Positions 35,775 through 46,497 of a stretch of DNA of 64,000 nt are shown here, one piece after another. Each line of letters begins with the position of its first letter. Within the stretch, counting starts at the first letter, position 1. The position numbers and the translations under genes are program-made. The notes beneath the pieces are model-generated. The model was given only the letters and a program-made list of their open reading frames with translations. It was not told where the DNA came from and did not search any database. This DNA is from Diorhabda sublineata (taxonomy: Eukaryota; Arthropoda; Insecta; Coleoptera; Chrysomelidae): contig NC_079478.1 of assembly GCF_026230105.1 (NCBI RefSeq), forward strand, positions 15,825,653 to 15,889,652, read 5' to 3'.

Positions 35775-38000
35775 GCTCAACTGAGGAACATACTGCCGCA
35801 GAGTATTATCCCCAAAGCTTTTCAATTCAAAATAAATTAGTTTAAAAATTCAATTTTTTCAAGATTATTAAAAAACTATTGATATATCATCAAACTGTGG
35901 CGTGATAAAATAGTTTTTATTTTCTTGGTTAGTGTAATCAATCTAATATACCGAATTTTTCACAACGATATCTTAAAAATGAACATTGGTTAAATCACTC
36001 ACGATTTTTGAACCAATATTCAAATAAATTATAGGAAGAGCTCATAAAAATCCGATAGTATATTCTTTATACACAGTCGGACTATCAACCTTTGAAAAAA
36101 CAAATTAACAATTGCGTGTAAGTATTTTATAATGACCAGTTGTGAATGAAAAAATCTCTTTTTGAATATATAATTACCTTGAACAAGTTGGTATTGACTG
36201 TAAATAACCTTTGAACTATTTTTTATAAACTTAATTGTGTGTACTTGATTGAAAAATGTCAGTAATTTGAAACAAAACGAAAGCTAGTTGATGTTTTTTT
36301 TTTGTTCTAATATTAATGACCAATGTCCATAGTTTCCATTGCGAACATGAGATTGATAAATTTAAATTATAAGGGAGACAGGTAGTTAAATTGTTTGAAA
36401 CTGTTAAAATAATCTAGGGTTGCAGCCACAAATTCAAATTAATAATACGTGAACAAAATTCAATAGATGTTTCTGATTAACAAAAATATGTTAAAAAATA
36501 TGACTTGAACCCAAGAATAATATAATGCACCATCATATTAATATACCCAAAAGCTTACAAAAATTTTATTATATTTATTTTTAATTAATTTTGAGCAACG
36601 AGAATCACAAAAATTGTATTAGCTTTGCGTGAGATGTAATAATATCTTTCAATCAACAGAGGCCTCCATTTTGTTATTGGGGTTTAAGAGGTCCATCATC
36701 GCGATCAAAATACGAATGAGTTCTGACGAGAAATGCGATAATAATGAATTACTAGTTAACTTGTCGGTAACATAAATTTTATCTGTATCGTTAGATAGGT
36801 TGTAATAGCTTTGTCTTTGAAGACTGGACATGATAGTTTAAATTATCTAGTTCCTAATTACATGTTTTGATCCCAATTCCTAGTTCCCTTCCTCATATTT
36901 TTTTTCCACTTTTCTTAGCATCCAAATTGATCCATCAGTTCATTTTATACATGCGAACTGAATCGTAAAATATTATCAGGGAATACACGTTTTACTTGCA
37001 GATCTAAAACATATCCCTTTTGGTTGATTCCTTTACTCCTGCCTGTGACTAATACGGCAAGCTTAAATTCAGATTTGTTACCTACTAGCTAACTATATTG
37101 TGACGTTATGATAAAACATTGTTCTTCTCAATAAATAGGTCAGAGGTAGAGTAAAGGAATCAGCATAAAAATAGCTGCTTGGAAATATTGCTCAGTAGAT
37201 ATCAGTTATTGTGTTGTTTACATGAAGACATCCTCAATTTCCTCTTGACATATGAAAGCTTATTATAGAAAAGCAAAATATAGACACTTCATTTTCATTT
37301 GATATAATTAGATATCGCCTGTCATAATAGTGGCGGCTCGTGGTAAAAAATTTTTGGTATTCTACAATGTTTAAAGAAAAACGTGTATGCGTTTTGTGGT
37401 CTTTTCCAAATTTCGATTCAAATCATCTATGCATTGTTGGAAAAGTTGTCACACAGGAAAAATAAGAATCACCAAGCATTATGTTACATTTTTACCTAGA
37501 CCTTCACTTCATTTTTATTGTATAAAGAAAACTAGCAATGCTTCCATGATCCATGAGCTTCCAACTTCGAAGTGACCAAAAAGTGAGACCATGTAATACC
37601 TTTTTATTTGTTACAATCACAAATCCCATCATTTTTAGTATAAATTTCTTGAGTAATTTTATTTTGTGTAGCATTTTTTTCCTAACTAACTTTTTCTATA
37701 ATAAATTTGGTAATAGCCTACAGTATTACACAAAACCTCTTGGTATTTATTACGTTAGAAGCAAGTAGCATACTGCACAAAACACACACACGCAGAGCAC
37801 AATAGTTAGAGTTGGTTAGTCAGAGCAAATTAATAATAATAGTACAGCAGCGTGAATTGTAATGTAGATGGATTATTAAGTATAAAAAATTATGTTTCGT
37901 ATAAATAATAGAAAATAATTTATTGGTTGAGAGGCTGAGAAGAAACCTGGAAGATCTCTCTAACATTATTACTATCAATAAACAATTTTGTTCAATCCTA
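35775..38000. other. Mostly non-coding stretch
   Basis: No gene could be established. A 60-codon minus-strand frame at 36649-36831 (MSSLQRQSYYNLSNDTDKIY) has ordinary amino acid composition but no family match. GTGGCGGCTCGTGGT at about 37331 looks like a transposon end. Confidence 0.35.
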
Positions 38001-38009
38001 AATTACTAT

Positions 38010-38440
38010 AAGTGTCTGTAAACTAAGGTTCTTACTCAGTAGAAGCTCGTGTTCGAGGCGCTGGATTGCCTCGATGCTCACACGTTTCGAGAGACGCTGT
38101 TCGTAACTGTTAGCGAATTTAGTGGATGCCTACCTTACTGTATCTATCTCCAGGTCCCCATGAAGACCGCTATTTAGAAAGTACCAGGGTGCATCAACTG
38201 CTCCTTATCACTTTATTTTGAATTATTTGGGTGCTGCTTTCGCTGGCACATCCCCATAGTTGAATCCCATACAGGTTTCAGGATTTGTACATATACAAGT
38301 AGTTTATTATAAATTGTCAGAGTGGATTGTCTTTCCAACAACCAATACATTTTCTTCTATTTCATACCTAGTTCTTCTCTTTTTTTATGTGAGGTTTTCA
38401 GCTTAACTTCGCATCTTGTGCTAGCCTCATATTTTGCAGA
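38010..38440 (-). pseudogene. Jockey-type LINE, C-terminal fragment
   Basis: The minus strand reads KKMYWLLERQSTLTIYNKLL then VYVQILKPVWDSTMGMCQRK, and near the end SRNVASRQSSASN-like sequence with frame changes. This corresponds to the Jockey-clade region SPLTIxNKLLLYKxILKPVWTYGxxLWG after the reverse transcriptase. Stops are frequent. Confidence 0.7.
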
Positions 38441-39484
38441 TGATCTATTTGAAGGTTTCTCGTGTAACAAATAAATTATTTGTAACAAAACTTCCAAAAA
38501 TAAAGAACAATTTGATACAATTCACAATGTCAGAATATCCTTCCGAAATTGATTTTTGTAGTAATTGTCACAGCAAATTAAACAGAGTATTATATAATAT
38601 TACCGCGATATCGAGTACGCACTTTTTGTTTTGTACCCTACTACTTCAATCATTTCATGGAGTGTTATTGAACTTTGTTTGTTACGATCCAATGAACCAG
38701 GAACTGGAAGTATACGGTTGGTCTTTTTGTGAACATTTTTTGTAATATTTTCTTTTTGTTTTGTCCAATTTTATCTAATTGAAGTGCAAGGCTCAGATTG
38801 CGGTTGCAGAAAATGTTTATTTTATAATTGAAATAGGAGACAAAAAATTTCTCGATTAGTGTTCGAAGCAATACAATACCGGTGATTGAATTTCATAATA
38901 GCAACGGATAGAATACTATACTTCCAATATTGTTTAATAATGTCTAAAGAGTATTTCAAACTGATGTTATTACAAGAGATGAGAAGTTATTGAAATAATC
39001 TATTGTCCGATGTTCCATATCGCATTCTAATCAATATATTTTTTTCTATTATTATAATCAAACAATTTTATATTTTATTATATATTATTATGTATTATAA
39101 AATACATACCTTCTTTTTTACCTAAGCCATATTTCCATTACCTGCACTACATGCAAACTTCTTGGAAAAATATATACGAGGGTTCGTAGATAATTTTTGA
39201 GTTAGACAAATAAAAATAAATATTTATAATTGGATATGTGATATGTGATTTGAGCGCATTAACCAATTCTTCAAGTGTAGAACAACGTTGATTTCGCGAT
39301 TTATTTTTGATCTGCGAAAATAAGAATGAATTATTGGGTACCAAAAAAGGACTCGATTCGTTGTTTTGACTGTACAAAAACGTTTTTTGTGAACTTATGT
39401 GTGAGAGCTCGCATTGTTGTGACGGAGAATTATTCGTGTTGTACAATTAATTTCCTTGATTTTTCCAAACACTTCTAACAAACA

Positions 39485-39495
39485 AATACTAATGT
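39485..39495. repeat. Left target-site duplication of the LINE
   Basis: AATACTAATGT, identical to 40511-40521. These bases encode part of YISI in the interrupted mariner transposase on the minus strand. Confidence 0.85.
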
Positions 39496-40510
39496 CTTCT
39501 TCTTCTGAAGACCAGCTTTCATACCACCTTATAGGTGGTCGTCCAGGAGGTCGAGTTGTGTCTGGTTTCTTTTCCTTTGCAATTTCTGCTAACCGTTCAT
39601 TTGGCATTCTGTCAACATGGTCTCTCCATTCTCTTCTGCGGCTCCTTGTCCATCTTACTACATCCTGAATATCGCACATCTCCCTTATTTCTTCATTTCA
39701 TTGGGTTTAGGCTATCCCCTTGTCTGATACCAGTTGCCACAGGTATTTCATTGCCTAATTTGTTTGCCGTTCTCACAAAGGTATAATTATCGGTGTTAAG
39801 TTTTTCGATAACTCTTATTTATTGGGGTGAACGTTCCTTTTTTTAGTAGAGTTATAACATCAGTTAAGCGTATCCTATCAAACGCTTGGGTGAGATCAAT
39901 GAAGCACATAAAGGCTGCCTTATTAAACTCTATGGCTTTTTCAGTTATTTGTAGCATTATAAATATAGCATCTATAGCAGATCTGTTGTTTTTGAAACGT
40001 AGCTGTTCTTCACATATCCCGGTAGACATTACTTCTTCTGCTAAGATTTTAGTGAATAGTTTCAGAACCGTACTCATCAGGCTAATGCCTCGATCATTTT
40101 GGGGATCGGTTTTTTCTCTCTTTTTGAAAATCGGTATCAGAATACTTTCTATCCATTCAGATGGTACATTTTTGACCTCTAGTATTTTATTGAAGAGGGA
40201 TTGTAGTTCATCATATGGTGTGTCGCCTCCATATTTGATCATTTCGTTTGTTATTTCGTCGATGCCTGGGGTTTTTCTGTTCTTTATCTTGGTTATCATT
40301 TGTTGTATTTTATGCAGGAAGAAAATCCTATTTTGTATTCCATTGATGTTTTCATCTTCGTAGGGTAATTCCTGTGCTGATACGTTAGCGTGTGTGGAAC
40401 TATAAAGTTTTTCAAAATGTCTTTTCCATTCGTCTGCCGTAATTTTTGTGTTTTGTATGTATTCGTTTATTGATTTTCTCCTATCCCTCAGAAAATTCCA
40501 CATTTTCCAC
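39496..40510 (-). mobile_element. RTE-like LINE insertion, truncated and internally deleted
   Basis: The minus strand encodes ITKIKNRKTPGIDEITNEMI, SILIPIFKKREKTDPQNDRG, GISLMSTVLKLFTKILAEEV and CFIDLTQAFDRIRLTDVITL, the fingers and palm of a LINE reverse transcriptase. After VATGIRQGDSLSP-like sequence (motif B, frameshifted) it jumps to CDIQDVVRWTRSRRREWRDH and TTRPPGRPPIRWYESWSSEE, the usual C-terminus. Motif C (YADD) is therefore deleted. The 3' end is a short GAAGAAGAAG run rather than poly(A), as in RTE-like elements. Perfect 11-bp duplications flank the insert. Confidence 0.85.
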
Positions 40511-40521
40511 AATACTAATGT
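40511..40521. repeat. Right target-site duplication of the LINE
   Basis: AATACTAATGT, identical to 39485-39495. Removing the LINE and one copy reunites the mariner frame across WYISI and CLLEVFGK. Confidence 0.85.
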
Positions 40522-40969
40522 ACCATTCATAATTGACCGTTCTACGTTGTTCTAATGGAACCTTGACGACATCTCCCGTTAGTGCTTCATGCGCCAACAA
40601 TTGTTTTGGATTTGGCTCAGCTTGAAAGATACAGTAGATTGTTATTTAGTTTCTCATAGATTTCTTCTGAAACACCTCGATTGATATTCTTTCAGTATTT
40701 TTTTGCACCAATCAACTCAAGTTTTTTTTGAGCGATTGTCAAATTATGTGTTATCCAACGCGAGCAAATATGTTTGACAGCCAAATTTTCATGCAATATT
40801 TAATCTCACATAACGATCTATATCAGTTTACACATAACAAAGTGCGACAACGAATGAATTCAGAAAACCTGCGAGCATGGTGGCTCTAGATATTGCTTCA
40901 CATTGATTCAATTCATGACGAAAATCATAGAAAGTCATCGCATTTAATTATAATAATGTTTCGAGTATC

Positions 40970-42740
40970 TGTAAACGACTCAAATAGCACTCGTATGATA
41001 TCACGTTCTTAGGTTTGTATATTCGCCATTAAAAACGTCAAAATTTATTATGGTAATGCCAGAGTTGCCATAGTTAAATAGCAACTACAGTAACCAAATA
41101 CTATTATGGTTCCAGGAAAAGCACCAAATTATTTCCATTTTTGGCGTAATTGGTCAACTTGATATAATCCTGCTTACCACCAAGCCAACGTTTCATCAGT
41201 TAACAAGAAGTTTTTGCTGCTATTTTTATCATCAATTCACAAATCAATTCCATTTCTGAGACAACTGTAACTTTAATTAAAATGTCTATTCATCCATTGA
41301 ATACTTTTCATTTCGCAGGCGCTCCGATCTTTGCTAAGAGTAAACTTTTTGTTTCTCAGTTATAAAGTAATGCGGTTTCTTAGAATTCTACTAAGAACTC
41401 TTCAGTCTTTGTCCTATTCGTATTAAAAGCTGACGATTTAAATATTCGTCGCTATGTGAAATTCATTTTTCCTACCAACTAAAGCAAAATATTGAAGATC
41501 TTATTCAAAGAAAAATAATTAAGTTAGGCTTAGGCTTAACTTATTGAATTCATTCACATAGTGCATATAATGTGTCACTTATTATCTTCAAAATTTCCTT
41601 TTGATGTCCTATCAATTCCTGCAAAATTCTTGATATGACTTTAGGTTTACGTCATTCACACTTGAAATAACACATAAAGAACATTAAAGGGATCAGCTTG
41701 GAATAATCCGATATTATTAAAACTATTCTTCATTCTTCATCGAACTGCCGATGAGAAAAATATTTATAGTGCTAAATAGCTCCTGATAGTATATATCTGT
41801 TATCTAACTCATTTCTTGGTGTTTCTCGCTCCAGCACTATACATAATCTTTACTATGAGACTAAAAAACCACCAATTAATACTATGACGCTTCTTTATTA
41901 CGTAGCCCATATTTTCTACTTGATTCTATTTGTAGCTAATTTGTATGCCAGAGAGTTTTATGGTATAACCCTAAAATCTTTTTCTAAGATTATTGATCCT
42001 TTATAATATGTAGCCAAGTTATACTAAACCTTATTATCATCCCATAATCTTTCTTGTACAAGTATCTACTAATATTTATTAATTCTCTCAGTATTTAAAA
42101 TAAATACGAACCCTCCATGCGCTTACAACGAAAGAGTTTCTGAAAATATTATAATTAAATTCGTTTGATTTATTTCTTCGAACGAATACGGTTTCACTAC
42201 TAAACAAAAGGGCTTAAGTACTACTTAATCAAATTTTCTATCATTATTCTAAACTACCTCTTATTATCACTTCGATTACTATCCAATTTAGATAAGACAT
42301 GAAATCGTTATTTAGTCTTGACTCTCAAATTTTGGCAAACTTATTGAATCATCAAGAATACAGCTCCCCGTTAAATTCTTTTCATCTTAATAAATATTGC
42401 TAAAAAACTGTGAATTAACTACACAAGATTGACTACCATTTCTGCAGCATTTGTGATATTGTTAAACACATAAAAATTCATTGTCAACTATTAAATGATG
42501 ACAGGCAAAAAGTTCGCATGAAGCTTACGAATTTTCAAGTTCTTCCAATCAATTAACTGAAGATTCACAATTAATAATAGTACATAAATAAATGAGCAAG
42601 TAAAGATGGCATCGCTCATGAGGATGGTTAATGCATCACATTACAACTAATAGTAAAACAATACAATATGATACTAAAAAGTGTAGAACAACTTGTTGTA
42701 CTCGTAATATTATTAACATTTTGTATAGTGCAGATATTTT
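40970..42740. other. AT-rich non-coding stretch
   Basis: No supported gene or structured repeat was seen. Confidence 0.45.
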
Positions 42741-42746
42741 TGTTAA

Positions 42747-43040
42747 TTACTTCCTCATATTTTCTTCCTTGTTATTTATGTTATCGTCGATGTAAGCTTC
42801 GGCAACTGTAGTTAATTCCAATTGTTTCATAGCTGTGATGTCACCACCTGCGTTTACACAAACTTTTGCCAATGATCGACAAAATACTAACTCATATAAA
42901 ATTGTAAATTTGAGATCTTTCACTTCTAGAAACATTGAAGATTTACTTACCCATATCAATGCTATCTTTTGTACGGTGCATTCACCATTTTGGTTACTTG
43001 AAAATAAAAACATTAATGCGGGATTAGGTGGTCGCAGTGA
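42747..43040 (-). pseudogene. Tyrosine recombinase C-terminal relic
   Basis: The minus strand reads SSNQNGECTVQKIALIW and then CRSLAKVCVNAGGDITAMKQ and TTVAEAYIDDNINNKEEN. In related recombinase-like proteins this region reads approximately CTxQxIGIN, TGHxFRRSLA, AGGDIT, and VAEGYIDDS, the Tyr of VAExY being the nucleophile. Here the Arg (CRSLA) and Tyr (AEAYID) remain, but the TGH block reads YELVF, so the His is lost. The frame has no upstream catalytic half. It is divergent to the intact recombinase gene, about 240 bp away, and belongs to a clearly different subfamily. Confidence 0.55.
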
Positions 43041-43276
43041 AAGATAATTTTTATCAATGCCGTAATGCCGAAATTATGAGATAATTTGACATGCACGAGA
43101 GGGCATTTTGGCAGACTATTTCCTGAGAAAAATTTAATTTAAAATAAACTTAATTCTGTGTTTAAAATTTGTTATTCTTTAAATTATACCGTAGTTGACG
43201 ATCATCATATTGGCATTGAATTGGTATCTACGGTAACTTATTGACAACAGTTTTGTTCGTGAAAAAATATTTCAAA

Positions 43277-44509
43277 ATGAGTTTACGTTTTGGGCAGAAT
43301 TCCACGCAAGTAATAGACGCCGCAGTGGATAAACTAACTCCACTGAATACGAAAAAGTCGAGAGATTCTGTGTGGCGACAGTTTCAACAATTTTGTGATG
43401 AACGAAAATACACTTTGAACAAGGAAACTTCTCTCGCACAGCTGGCCGTAATTCTAGGAGATTCCGCTTTCAACATGAGACGTAGTGATGGGGAAGAATA
43501 TAAAGAAGGTGTTGTCAAAACACTTTGGAATACAGTAGCGAAAATTTTGCAACAAAAATGTTATGAAGAGTTTAACATTATTTTCGATCCTTTTAAAGAT
43601 GTAACGTTTGAATGCGCCAGAACTGCGAGAGACGCAAAAAGGAAGCAGTTGCAAAAGTGTCCTGAAAAAAGAAAAACAAGTGCATCTAGCTTATCAGGAC
43701 AAGATATTGATAAAATGTGTGCCACTTGGGACGAGTCGACTCCGGACGGACTTCAACGCAAGTTCTTTCATATTGCTTCATATGAACTGGCGTGGAGAGG
43801 AGGAGAAGCATGTAATTGCCTTTTGAGTTACTTTGAAGAAGAATTTGACAACTACGGCAACCCTACAGGACGCATAGCTTATAATCCTATTTTTTCTAGG
43901 ACAGCGCAAGGAGGGAGTCATAGGTTAACAGAAAAAAGATGGTTAGTCCAAAACACCACCGAGCCTGATAAATGCCCAATAAGGTATTTAATGTAAAGCA
44001 TGATATCAAACAATCTATCATTATAATTTTGCAGGCTTTTTAAAATGTTGAAAGAAAAAAGAGGAAAACATATTACGGTCGATCGTCTTTTCTTAACTGT
44101 AAACCCATCATGGATGAAAGAAACATCAAAAGGTTTTTTTAAAAATTGTCCAGTAGGACAAAATGAAATTTCAAAGTGGACAAGAGATGCAGCGGAAGCT
44201 ATAGGAAATGACACGAAAAGAATAAAAGTGACAAATCACTCGAACCGTGCTGAGGCAGTTACTCAGCTTCCCAAGGTTGGGGTTTCAGAAAATCAAATAA
44301 TGAAGGTTACCGGACACTCAAATCCGTCCTCGATAAAGAGTTACCTCCAAGTAAATAGTGAACACCACGAGGAAATTGTACAAAAAATGCGAAATGACAG
44401 TAGCGAAGTAACAATAAGAAGTGGTGGAAGCAGTATAGAAACACCATCGTCGGCCTCCAGTAAAGTTGTATATTCTAATTGCATTTTCAATAATTGTTCC
44501 TTTTCTTAA
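43277..44509 (+). CDS. Crypton/KIAA1958-like tyrosine recombinase, apparently intact
   Basis: Two exons, 43277-43983 and 44035-44509, join across a 51-bp intron (AG|GTATTT ... TTTTGCAG|G) into 393 codons and a stop. I chose the Met of MSLRFGQNS; another in-frame Met lies 12 codons upstream at 43241. Residues about 20-130 resemble the N-terminal core-binding part (SRDSVWRQFQQFCDERKYTL). Residues about 140-345 form the catalytic domain: Arg174 in YELAWRGGEA, His304 and Arg307 in NHSNRAEAV, His330 in VTGHSN, and the nucleophile Tyr339 in SSIKSYLQ. The C-terminal tail ends YSNCIFNNCSFS. The family includes Crypton transposases and host genes derived from them (KIAA1958, ZMYM, QRICH1 group, DUF3504). 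No stops or frameshifts are seen, so it is either a recent transposon copy or a domesticated gene. The lysine of the catalytic set could not be assigned. Confidence 0.8.
43984..44034 (+). other. 51-bp intron of the recombinase gene
   Basis: Reading through would stop at TAA 10 bases after the exon end. Splicing GTATTTAATG...AATTTTGCAG joins CPIR to LFKMLKEKR and restores the conserved order of the family. The size is typical of short insect introns. Confidence 0.8.
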
Positions 44510-44559
44510 AATATAAAATTAAAACCAAATGATGTTTATTAATCCTAGACGAAAATTTA

Positions 44560-44595
44560 GCACTAGTGCAAATTATCGATAATTTGCACTAGTGC
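44560..44595. promoter_or_regulatory. 36-bp perfect palindrome downstream of the recombinase
   Basis: The left arm GCACTAGTGCAAATTATC is followed directly by its exact reverse complement, with no spacer; the centre is ATCGAT. It starts 50 bp after the recombinase stop codon. It could be a recombinase recognition site, a terminal structure of the element or a bidirectional terminator hairpin. Which of these applies is unknown. Confidence 0.7.
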
Positions 44596-46094
44596 AGTAT
44601 TATCGCTGAAATTTGATCGTTGCTAGGTAAACATAAAATATTACAGCTTTTTGGTTGGCTTAAATTTTTCGGAGGAAATAGTCAGTGTTATTCAATTGAC
44701 AAGAGTAAGAGCTGTCATTATTTTTCAATATTCTTTTAGCAATCAATTGATGATATACAAACATATTCTATTACTTCACTGAGTCGATGGTAAAAACCGA
44801 ACCCTAATTAAGAATAAAAATACAGCAGACACAGAGCAAACTTCCATAGTTGATTTCTCATTTTGTTACAAGTAGATGCATGTTTGGAAATAAAAATACA
44901 TTGTTTTATTAATGATGGCAGCTCACACAAGAGATACAGAGAGTGTCTCATAAATAATGTAGGTATTTATATGTGAACACTCCTACGCCTTAATAAAAAA
45001 TGTTAAGACTAGACTCTGATTTTATGAAAAGTTCAATTTACAACTGCTTTGCATCCTTTTAATCATAAGATTGAGACATTATTGGAAACAAATGTTTAAA
45101 GCAACCGTGGCATCAAGAAAAATATGTGAAATCGAAGGGAGAATGAGCGAATGGCAAAAATTATTTTGTTGAAAATAAATACAACAAAAACCTTTTTTTA
45201 ATACCAAGTAGATTCTACAGCATAAGTCAAGAGTTGGTAGTTGCTTTTAAGTACTTCCAATAGATTATTGAATTAATTGGACTTTATTAATTCATACTTT
45301 TTCTATATAAAATTAAAAATTATCTGATACCATAATATTGGACACACACTGTAAAGATACTCATCTCGTATGAAGCACATATTATTTATTCATCTTGGAC
45401 GATTTATTTATAAGAGTGAGAGATGTAGAAAGTTGAAATTTATTAGCAAGTGTTTCGAACATGGAGACAATGTATGGAAATCGACAAACCAATTCACCTG
45501 TACCTACATTTTATATGTTAATTTTATTTGACATTTTTTCTCTGCAAATTGCACAGACAAACATGGAAAAATATAAAATTAAAAAATCCAACGGTAATCT
45601 TTAAACAAGGAATGTGGGTTAAAGAGTTGAAAATCTGGGTCTCAACTTGAAATCTCGCATCACGGACAATCCTGATACATACACAACGTTATTAAAACAA
45701 GTTACCATCAACCTGTTATTCGATGTTTCAAAAAATGATGACATTATAATAAGTACCGGCTTTTAATTTACGGTACTTCTGTTTTGAAAGGTATACATAC
45801 TCTCATAAAATTAACCTTCAACAGGTATCACAAAAGTAATACGACACAAGACATTTAATAAAATAATTGCAGCTAATGTGAAAATTTTTTAACAAAGTTA
45901 TTGAAGCCTAACTTTCTTATAATTATTCAGCAATCAATATGTTTGAATAATTGATGTTTGTATTTGTCTAAAATTACAATCAAATACAACTAAACCCAAA
46001 CTTAGTCCTCCAATCCTCCAATTGTTTACCTTCACTAAAAAATGAAAAGAAAATCTAGGAAAGAGAAAAAACTAATTGAATTGACTCTCTTGAA

Positions 46095-46115
46095 CTAAGG
46101 TCATAGTGACCTTAG
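46095..46115. promoter_or_regulatory. Inverted AGGTCA repeat with 3-bp spacer
   Basis: CTAAGGTCATAGTGACCTTAG is a perfect 9-bp inverted repeat around TAG. AGGTCA half-sites arranged this way (IR3) bind steroid-type nuclear receptors in animals. No gene is near it, so function is speculative. Confidence 0.3.
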
Positions 46116-46162
46116 GAAACTGGAACTAGATGCCCTGGTATCAACGACCTGTTCAAGAAACT

Positions 46163-46497
46163 CAAATACTAGGAATCAATTACAAAAAGACACAATCTGC
46201 GACCAGAAGTTAATTGGGAGCATCATTCACGTCATTTCGCGGATGCTCATTCGAATCCAAGAAACTGGAACTAGAGGTACAATTTTGGTGTGAGGTACTG
46301 AGATTGTTATATTGGATAGAAATATATCATGAGAGGTATATAGATATTAAATGATGGCCAAGATACTGCAAAGAGTCATGCCTCCAGTTTATTTTTACCG
46401 ATGATAATGTTTCAGAAGAAAAAGGAAATCAGTGTTTTCTTCATTGCTAGGAATCAGTGATAAAAAGCCACAATCCGCGACCAGAAACTATTTAGGA
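46163..46497. repeat. Pair of diverged direct repeats
   Basis: CTAGGAATCA followed by ACACAATCTGCGACCAGAAG near 46170 recurs as CTAGGAATCA and CCACAATCCGCGACCAGAAA near 46447, each ending in GGAGCAT. The unit is about 55 bp. It looks like a dispersed repeat rather than a tandem array. Confidence 0.55.

Larger units (their letters stand above)
39150..40960 (-). mobile_element. Mariner copy split by a LINE insertion
   Basis: On the minus strand, TFYDFRHELNQCEAI near 40930 (N-terminus), LSQIQ.. and VPLEQRRTVNYEWYISI near 40525-40560 stand upstream of the insertion. Downstream of it CLLEVFGKIKEINCTTRIIL, RHNNASSHTSSQKT and FLVPNNSFLFSQIKNKSRNQ continue the same transposase. The second catalytic block reads RHNNASSH instead of HHDNASSH, so its Asp is lost, and SPDLAPND has become FLVPNN. 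The N-terminal part also has an internal deletion. The copy was probably already decaying or decayed after the insertion. Confidence 0.8.

Noticed and set aside
39827..40363. 178-codon plus-strand frame
   Set aside because: It is the antisense shadow of the LINE reverse transcriptase encoded on the minus strand.
41523..41541. TTAGGC-like double repeat
   Set aside because: Only two units, in an AT-rich context; not evidence for telomeric sequence, and insect telomeres use TTAGG.
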